From Shackletoniella antarctica (GTDB lineage: Bacteria > Cyanobacteriota > Cyanobacteriia > Phormidesmidales > Phormidesmidaceae), in assembly GCA_003241845.1 (NCBI GenBank), contig QBMN01000003.1, forward strand, positions 1 to 60,943: 60,943 nucleotides of DNA, written 5' to 3'. Shown here in pieces: positions 56,945 to 60,943 of the stretch; the first letter of the stretch is position 1; every line of letters starts with the position of its first letter. A program made the translations under genes and the position numbers. A model generated the notes under the pieces. That model made no database searches, was not told where the DNA came from, and worked only from the letters and a program-made list of their open reading frames with translations.

Positions 56945-58429
56945 TTACCGTCCGCCAACCGTAATCGAGTCAACCTTCAAATGTGGCTGCCCGACGGTAA
57001 CGTAGATGCTGCCGCTGATGGAGCCGCAGAAGCCCGCAGCGAGATCTAAGTCATTGGAGCACATGGAAATTTTGTCCATAATTTCGGTGGCTTCGCCGAT
57101 CAGAGTTGCGCCCTTGAGGGGCTTGGTGATTTGGCCATTCTCAATCAGGTAGGCTTCAGAAACCCCGAAGTTAAACTGGCCGGTAGCACCGACGCTGCCG
57201 CCACCCATCTGCTTGCAGTAGATACCTTTCTCGACTGAGGCAAACAGTTCCTCTACGGAATAGTCGCCGGGGGCAATGTAAGTGTTGCGCATGCGGCTGG
57301 CGGCGGCGTAGGTAAAGCCCTGGCGGCGACCGCTGCCGGTGCGGGGGTGACCAGTGCGCATGGAACCAGCCCGGTCAGAGATAAAGTTTTTGAGAATGCC
57401 ATTTTCGATCAGCAGAGTGCGCTGGGCGGGCATACCCTCGTCATCCATGTCGATGGTGCCAAAGGCGTCGGGGGAAAGCCCCTCATCCCAGGCGGTGAGA
57501 TTTTCGTGGGCGATCTTTTGGCCTTTTTTGTCAATGAAAGGGGTGGTGCCCCGCTCGATCTGGGTGGTCTCGAGCAGGTGGCCGCAGGCTTCGTGAAAGA
57601 TGACGCCGCCAAACTTATTGGCCATGATCACCGGGTAGGTGCCCGACTCTACATAGTCGGCGTAGAGCATTTTGCCCGCCGACTCGGCCACGTCAGCGGC
57701 CACCGTGCTGTAGTTCCACTCTCGCAAAAAGCCGGGGTCGCTGGTGTCGCCCGCCCGCTGCCCAATGGAAGAACGGTGCTCACCGTCGGCGCACAGCAGG
57801 TTGTAGCCCACCGACTGGGTGAGGCGAATGTCGCGGGCAAAGGTGCCATCGCTAGCGGCCACCAGCACCTCTTGCCAGTCGCGAAAGTAGACGGCGCGGC
57901 GCGACTGTACATGGCTGGCCGCTTTAGCCAGGGCGCTGTTGGCGGCCAGCAGCACCTCGCCCATCTCTTGCATCGAGCTGCACTGGTCGAGCCAGGCGTC
58001 TTTGCCCTTGGTAGTGGCGTAGTCGCGCAGCAGCTCAAGATTAATGTCAGCCAGGTTGGCACTGGGGCCGGGTAGGGCTAACCCCATGATGGCTAAAGCC
58101 TTGTCAAGGGCGGCCTTAAGACCGTTAAATGTCAGGTCGTTGGTGCTAACGTAGCAGTCGGCTTTCCCCAAAAAGACTCGCACCCCGGCCCCGGTCACCA
58201 GCTGAGGAGAGAGGCTAGTGATGGCGTCGTCTTCGGCTTGACAGCTGATGTAGTTGCTGCGCTCTAGAAAAAATTCTACGAAGTCGGCCCCGGCAGCGCG
58301 ACCTAGACCCAGCAGGGTAGACAGGGTAGCTTCCCAGGTACCGTCGAAGCGATCGCGCGGAGCAGAGTAGTTATTTTGCAGCAGGTCGTGGGTTTTAAGC
58401 AGCGGGGTTGGCAAGGGGGCAACCGTCAT
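56945..58429 (-). CDS. tldD: TldD-family metalloprotease
   Basis: A 494-residue protein of the TldD/PmbA family. The zinc-site motif HEACGHLLE is in [13 protein letters not shown], and the family features [33 protein letters not shown] and [13 protein letters not shown] are present. TldD with TldE degrades or matures unfolded peptides, including modified natural products; no tldE gene is in this window. ATG 58429. Normal length. Confidence 0.9.
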   Translation of the reverse strand: MTVAPLPTPLLKTHDLLQNNYSAPRDRFDGTWEATLSTLLGLGRAAGADFVEFFLERSNYISCQAEDDAITSLSPQLVTGAGVRVFLGKADCYVSTNDLTFNGLKAALDKALAIMGLALPGPSANLADINLELLRDYATTKGKDAWLDQCSSMQEMGEVLLAANSALAKAASHVQSRRAVYFRDWQEVLVAASDGTFARDIRLTQSVGYNLLCADGEHRSSIGQRAGDTSDPGFLREWNYSTVAADVAESAGKMLYADYVESGTYPVIMANKFGGVIFHEACGHLLETTQIERGTTPFIDKKGQKIAHENLTAWDEGLSPDAFGTIDMDDEGMPAQRTLLIENGILKNFISDRAGSMRTGHPRTGSGRRQGFTYAAASRMRNTYIAPGDYSVEELFASVEKGIYCKQMGGGSVGATGQFNFGVSEAYLIENGQITKPLKGATLIGEATEIMDKISMCSNDLDLAAGFCGSISGSIYVTVGQPHLKVDSITVGGR

Positions 58430-58782
58430 ACCAGATAATCCTTGATGTGGTGAGGGGATGGGGTGAGGGGAATACCGTTAGAACCCTCACAGTGTAACAA
58501 ACCTGCCTGATTGGCTGCTGGTTGAAACAGTGTAAAAGTCGCCCCAACAGCTTTAGTGGGACTGTGTTAACAGATTTCGGTGTCGCCAGGCTGATGCCGA
58601 GGTTGCGGAGTTGAAGGTGTATGCTTTGCCATAGTTTTTCTCCAGTCAAGAGTTTGAGTTCATGCACGTCAAAAGGCTTATTCAGGAGGGCAGGCAATGC
58701 TGGACGTTTCTCCCTTCCTGCGCTGCCTGAGGATATCCCCGTTTGGATATTGGCGGTGGGTTCTTGATCGTTCCAGTTCAGC

Positions 58783-59016
58783 CTAATCAGCCCAAATAAT
58801 CCAATGCTTAGGTGGTTCCGCCTGCTGTCTGGCCTTCACCCACCCCCGTTTCACCCAGTTGTAGAGCGTCATTGTGGGCATGCCCAGTTTGGCGGACAAG
58901 TCCGGCAACCACCATTTAGGTTGTGGCCGGGGTGCTTTCACCGGAGTGACTAGCGAGACGTTAAGCTGAGCCGCCGAATTAACGTTTGCACCATGTTCTG
59001 GATTGAAGGTTTGCAC
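58783..59016 (-). pseudogene. Truncated HTH recombinase-like fragment
   Basis: A 77-residue frame (GTG start) whose C-terminal half, WLPDLSAKLGMPTMTLYNWVKRGWVKARQ...KHWIIWAD, looks like the helix-turn-helix end of cyanobacterial recombinase or transposon proteins. It stops early after WAD and its N-terminus does not resemble a complete protein, so I treat it as a remnant of a larger mobile-element gene. Confidence 0.45.
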
Positions 59017-59171
59017 CCTACCAGCGTATCCGACAGCAGCGAGGCACCCGCAACGGTTTCTTTCAAGACCTTCAGACCCTAGCCAGGTACCTGTTCTTTG
59101 ACTCCTGGCAACATCTGATTGACTTCACGCTCGACGAGTCGACACCAGCGACCACGGGTAATACATCCTAG
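59007..59171 (+). pseudogene. C-terminal fragment of an IS transposase
   Basis: An open frame without a start reads PYQRIRQQRGTRNGFFQDLQ...TLARYLFFDSWQHLIDFTLD and ends at TAG 59169-59171. It looks like the C-terminal end of a DDE-type IS transposase. A stop at 59004 closes it upstream. With the HTH fragment it marks 58430-59200 as decayed mobile DNA; no other gene is supported there. Confidence 0.4.
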
Positions 59172-59212
59172 CTATCCTTGAATTTATAATTGCTGGAAAA
59201 ATCTGACCTAGT

Positions 59213-59241
59213 TTGACAAGGGTGTACCCTTTGCCTATACT
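59213..59241 (+). promoter_or_regulatory. Consensus promoter of tRNA-Glu
   Basis: TTGACA (59213-59218) and TATACT (59236-59241) with a 17-nt spacer, 20 nt before the mature tRNA-Glu start: close to a perfect sigma-70-type promoter. Confidence 0.9.
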
Positions 59242-59261
59242 TGGAAATGTCGAAAAAACAG

Positions 59262-59334
59262 GCCCCCATCGTCTAGAGGCCTAGGACACCTCCCTTTCAC
59301 GGAGGCGACGGGGATTCGAATTCCCCTGGGGGTA
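59262..59334 (+). tRNA. tRNA-Glu (anticodon UUC)
   Basis: Acceptor GCCCCCA / TGGGGGT with a terminal G-U pair, anticodon arm CCTCC / GGAGG with loop CTTTCAC (anticodon TTC), and T arm GGGGATTCGAATTCCCC. CCA not encoded. Probable attachment site for the island that begins downstream. Confidence 0.96.
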
Positions 59335-59352
59335 TCGGTTAAGCTTCACGAG

Positions 59353-59396
59353 AAAACAAGCCTTGCAGGGGTCAAAACCCTGCAAGGCTTTTGTTT
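59353..59396 (+). terminator. Terminator of tRNA-Glu
   Basis: AGCCTTGCAGGG / CCCTGCAAGGCT 12-bp perfect stem, 7-nt loop, flanked by AAAACA and TTTTGTTTT. Strong rho-independent terminator. Confidence 0.9.
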
Positions 59397-59481
59397 TAGG
59401 CCACGTAAAGGAATGTATATTCACCTTAATTAACCCCAATTAACCCTAAACGCCGCTGTTTTTTTAGGCCAAATTCTAGGC

Positions 59482-60564
59482 ATGGATATTTCGGGCAAAC
59501 TTCGGCAGGTGAATGGGCGGCTTAAGGCCAGCAAGGTGGGGGTAGTGGTAGAGCAGGCGGGGGAGAAGCTACGCCTGCGGGCAACGCTGCCACCCAAGCC
59601 GGGGGCGAAGCAGACGGAGCCCAGCCAGCAGCGGGTGAGCCTGGGCCTGCCTGCCAACCCAGACGGCCTCAGACGGGCTGAGAAGGAGGCGCGGCTGCTG
59701 GGGGCACAACTGGCGGCGCGCGAATTTGACTGGGCTAGGTGGGGACACGTGGCCCCATCTGGGCCTGTTTGGGTCTGTGGGGCGGCTATTGAAGCCTTTG
59801 AGGCTCACTACATGGCAGCCGGGGGCACCGTTGACACCTGGGTGGGCGACTACTATAAGCCGCTGCGAAAACTGCCACCGGGGGCGGTGGTGACGGCTGC
59901 GCTATTGCAGCAGCTGGTGGAGAGCACCACGCCCCACAGCCGATCGCGCGTTAGGGCCTGCGTGGCGGCGGGGGCGCTGGCCAAGTTTGTGGGGGTGGAG
60001 TTTGACCCTAAGCCCTACCGGGGCAACTACAGCCCAACTAAGGTAGCCCCCAGAGACTTGCCTACCGATGTGGCGATTGTGGAGGCCAGGAATAACGTAC
60101 AAAACCCAGGGTGGCGGTGGGTATTTGGCATGATGGCCACCTATGGCCTGCGCAACCATGAAGTATTTCACTGCGATCTATCGTGCTTCCCACGGGTGAA
60201 GGTGAGGGAGACGACGAAGACGGGGGCTAGGGAGGTGTGGCCCTGCTACCCAGAATGGGCGGAAGAGTGGGGCCTGGAGTATGTGAAGCTGCCGAATATC
60301 GAGCTCGACCGTAGCAACCAGAAGATAGGGCACTCGGTGAGTGCCTATCTTTCGCCGCTGCTAGATTTTGTGCCCTATGACCTGCGCCACGCCTGGGCGA
60401 TTAGGACGCTGCTGTTTGGGTGGCCGGTGGAGCTGAGCGCTCGGCAGATGGGCCACAGCGTCGATGTGCACACGCGCACCTATCAGCGATGGATTAGCTC
60501 TCAGCAGATTGAGAGCGTTTATCAGCTGCTGGTGGGTCGGGAGGATCGTCCGAAGCCGCCATGA
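59482..60564 (+). CDS. Tyrosine recombinase / integrase of a tRNA-Glu island
   Basis: A 360-residue site-specific recombinase. The catalytic domain has box I Arg in MMATYGLRNHEVFHCDL, box II YDLRHAWAIR with Tyr in place of the usual His of HxxR, the second His in RQMGHSVDVHTRTYQRW, and the nucleophile Tyr in TYQRW. The N-terminal ~170 residues form an arm and core-binding region. It starts 148 nt after tRNA-Glu, the usual position for an island integrase using that tRNA as attB. The island extends past the window end. Confidence 0.88.
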   Translation: MDISGKLRQVNGRLKASKVGVVVEQAGEKLRLRATLPPKPGAKQTEPSQQRVSLGLPANPDGLRRAEKEARLLGAQLAAREFDWARWGHVAPSGPVWVCGAAIEAFEAHYMAAGGTVDTWVGDYYKPLRKLPPGAVVTAALLQQLVESTTPHSRSRVRACVAAGALAKFVGVEFDPKPYRGNYSPTKVAPRDLPTDVAIVEARNNVQNPGWRWVFGMMATYGLRNHEVFHCDLSCFPRVKVRETTKTGAREVWPCYPEWAEEWGLEYVKLPNIELDRSNQKIGHSVSAYLSPLLDFVPYDLRHAWAIRTLLFGWPVELSARQMGHSVDVHTRTYQRWISSQQIESVYQLLVGREDRPKPP

Positions 60565-60745
60565 AGGTTTGTAGATTTTTGAGGTGCCAGCGGTAGGTGG
60601 GCCGCCAGGCGCGGGGGTTGAGCGATCGGTAATGGGTGCCGCGCTTAAATAGGTCGCGGTTTTCGCGAAGATATTTGGGGCTGCAGCCCAGCTCGGCGGC
60701 GGCCTGGGTAGTGGTGACCCAGACGCGGGCGACTTTCTTAGTCAT
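60494..60745 (-). CDS. Excisionase-like HTH protein
   Basis: An 83-residue basic protein: VWVTTTQAAAELGCSPKYLRENRDLFKRGTHYRSLNPRAWRPTYRWHLKNLQTFM is a winged helix-turn-helix of the Xis/AlpA type. It overlaps the 3' end of the integrase gene by 71 nt on the other strand, and its start overlaps the stop of the next minus-strand gene. Likely the recombination directionality factor of this island. Confidence 0.75.
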   Translation of the reverse strand: MTKKVARVWVTTTQAAAELGCSPKYLRENRDLFKRGTHYRSLNPRAWRPTYRWHLKNLQTFMAASDDPPDPPAADKRSQSAES

Positions 60746-60943
60746 CGGTGCTCACCTCGAACATGGCCCGCAGGCGGCTTTTGATTTCGATTTTGGAGAA
60801 CCGCCAGGCGGTGGCCCGGTCGGCTTTGCCCATGCGGCAAAGGATGTGCAGGTGGATGGTGGAGCCGTAGGCGGCTAGGCGGGCGATTTCGACCAGCTGG
60901 GCGTGGCGCTGGTAGTCGCTGGGGCCTTTGAGCTGGGGGGTGA
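60738..60943 (-). CDS. Partial island gene of unknown function (5' end outside window)
   Basis: A minus-strand frame open to the window edge, ending at TAA 60738-60740, 8 nt inside the excisionase-like gene. The visible C-terminal 67 residues (TPQLKGPSDYQRHAQLVEI...KSRLRAMFEVSTDD) are helical and basic. Not recognised. Probably cotranscribed with the excisionase-like gene. Confidence 0.65.
   Translation of the reverse strand, partial: TPQLKGPSDYQRHAQLVEIARLAAYGSTIHLHILCRMGKADRATAWRFSKIEIKSRLRAMFEVSTDD

Noticed and set aside
58395-58697. 100-residue minus-strand frame upstream of tldD
   Set aside because: No recognisable domain, overlaps the tldD start and has non-coding-looking composition.

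Overview
The window is chromosomal DNA of a cyanobacterium, most likely a filamentous non-heterocystous (Leptolyngbya/Nodosilinea/Phormidium-like) lineage. The evidence is chlG, petP, ycf66, a Get3d-type ATPase, many HIP1 octamers (GCGATCGC) and a GC-rich coding style. All calls come from reading the sequence and supplied translations; no database search was run.

Layout. 0-8.5 kb: 3'-truncated class A penicillin-binding protein, chlG, Get3d-like ATPase, petP, hisF, a small membrane protein, a peptidoglycan-binding secreted protein and an unrecognised protein. 8.7-17.6 kb: PgpH-type c-di-AMP phosphodiesterase; an AT-richer two-gene insert (PD-(D/E)XK nuclease plus stand-alone TOPRIM protein); a dppBC-like permease pair; polysaccharide deacetylase; HAD phosphatase; ispH. 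17.9-25.1 kb: a diguanylate cyclase, a large hybrid sensor kinase and an outer-membrane barrel-like protein. 25.3-34.8 kb: a polysaccharide locus with partner-switching parts. Its cellulose-synthase-like glycosyltransferase carries an RsbW-like kinase domain inside the catalytic domain; next to it are a STAS antagonist, three DUF3131 domains in two proteins, a small membrane protein and a REC-PAS-GAF-PP2C phosphatase. A STAS domain fused to an undecaprenyl-phosphate sugar transferase lies at 54.5 kb, so partner switching appears to touch two polysaccharide enzymes in one window.

35.6-36.25 kb holds what I think is the most striking feature. A tRNA-Val gene is followed, 62-65 nt after a GTA PAM, by a Tn7-like/type V-K CRISPR-associated-transposon end with four TnsB-type repeats. 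About 0.2 kb further, on the minus strand, is a degenerate CRISPR repeat plus a guide whose first 17 nt match that tRNA exactly. No tnsB, tnsC, tniQ or cas12k gene is present here, so this is a gene-less CAST remnant or minimal element that still carries its homing guide.

36.25-49.7 kb: hisC, fused cobA-hemD and coaE in a tight operon; a degenerate N6-adenine-methylase-like protein; an SRPBCC protein; a SAM methyltransferase whose stop codon lies in the edge of a MITE; an NMT1/SsuA-type ABC transporter with three separately oriented genes; phosphoketolase; a ComEA-like helix-hairpin-helix protein. 50-58.4 kb: TM2/SHOCT protein, J-domain/TPR protein, AcnA-type aconitase, the STAS-sugar transferase, Ycf66 protein and TldD. 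58.4-60.9 kb: transposase and recombinase debris, tRNA-Glu with a textbook promoter and terminator, then a tyrosine recombinase, an excisionase-like protein and a partial gene. These look like the start of a tRNA-anchored integrative island that continues beyond the window.

A recurrent palindromic repeat with a CCCTAC(GG) tail occurs five times, once inside the cobA-hemD reading frame and once inside the MITE. Short in-frame tandem repeats recur in the linkers of several proteins.
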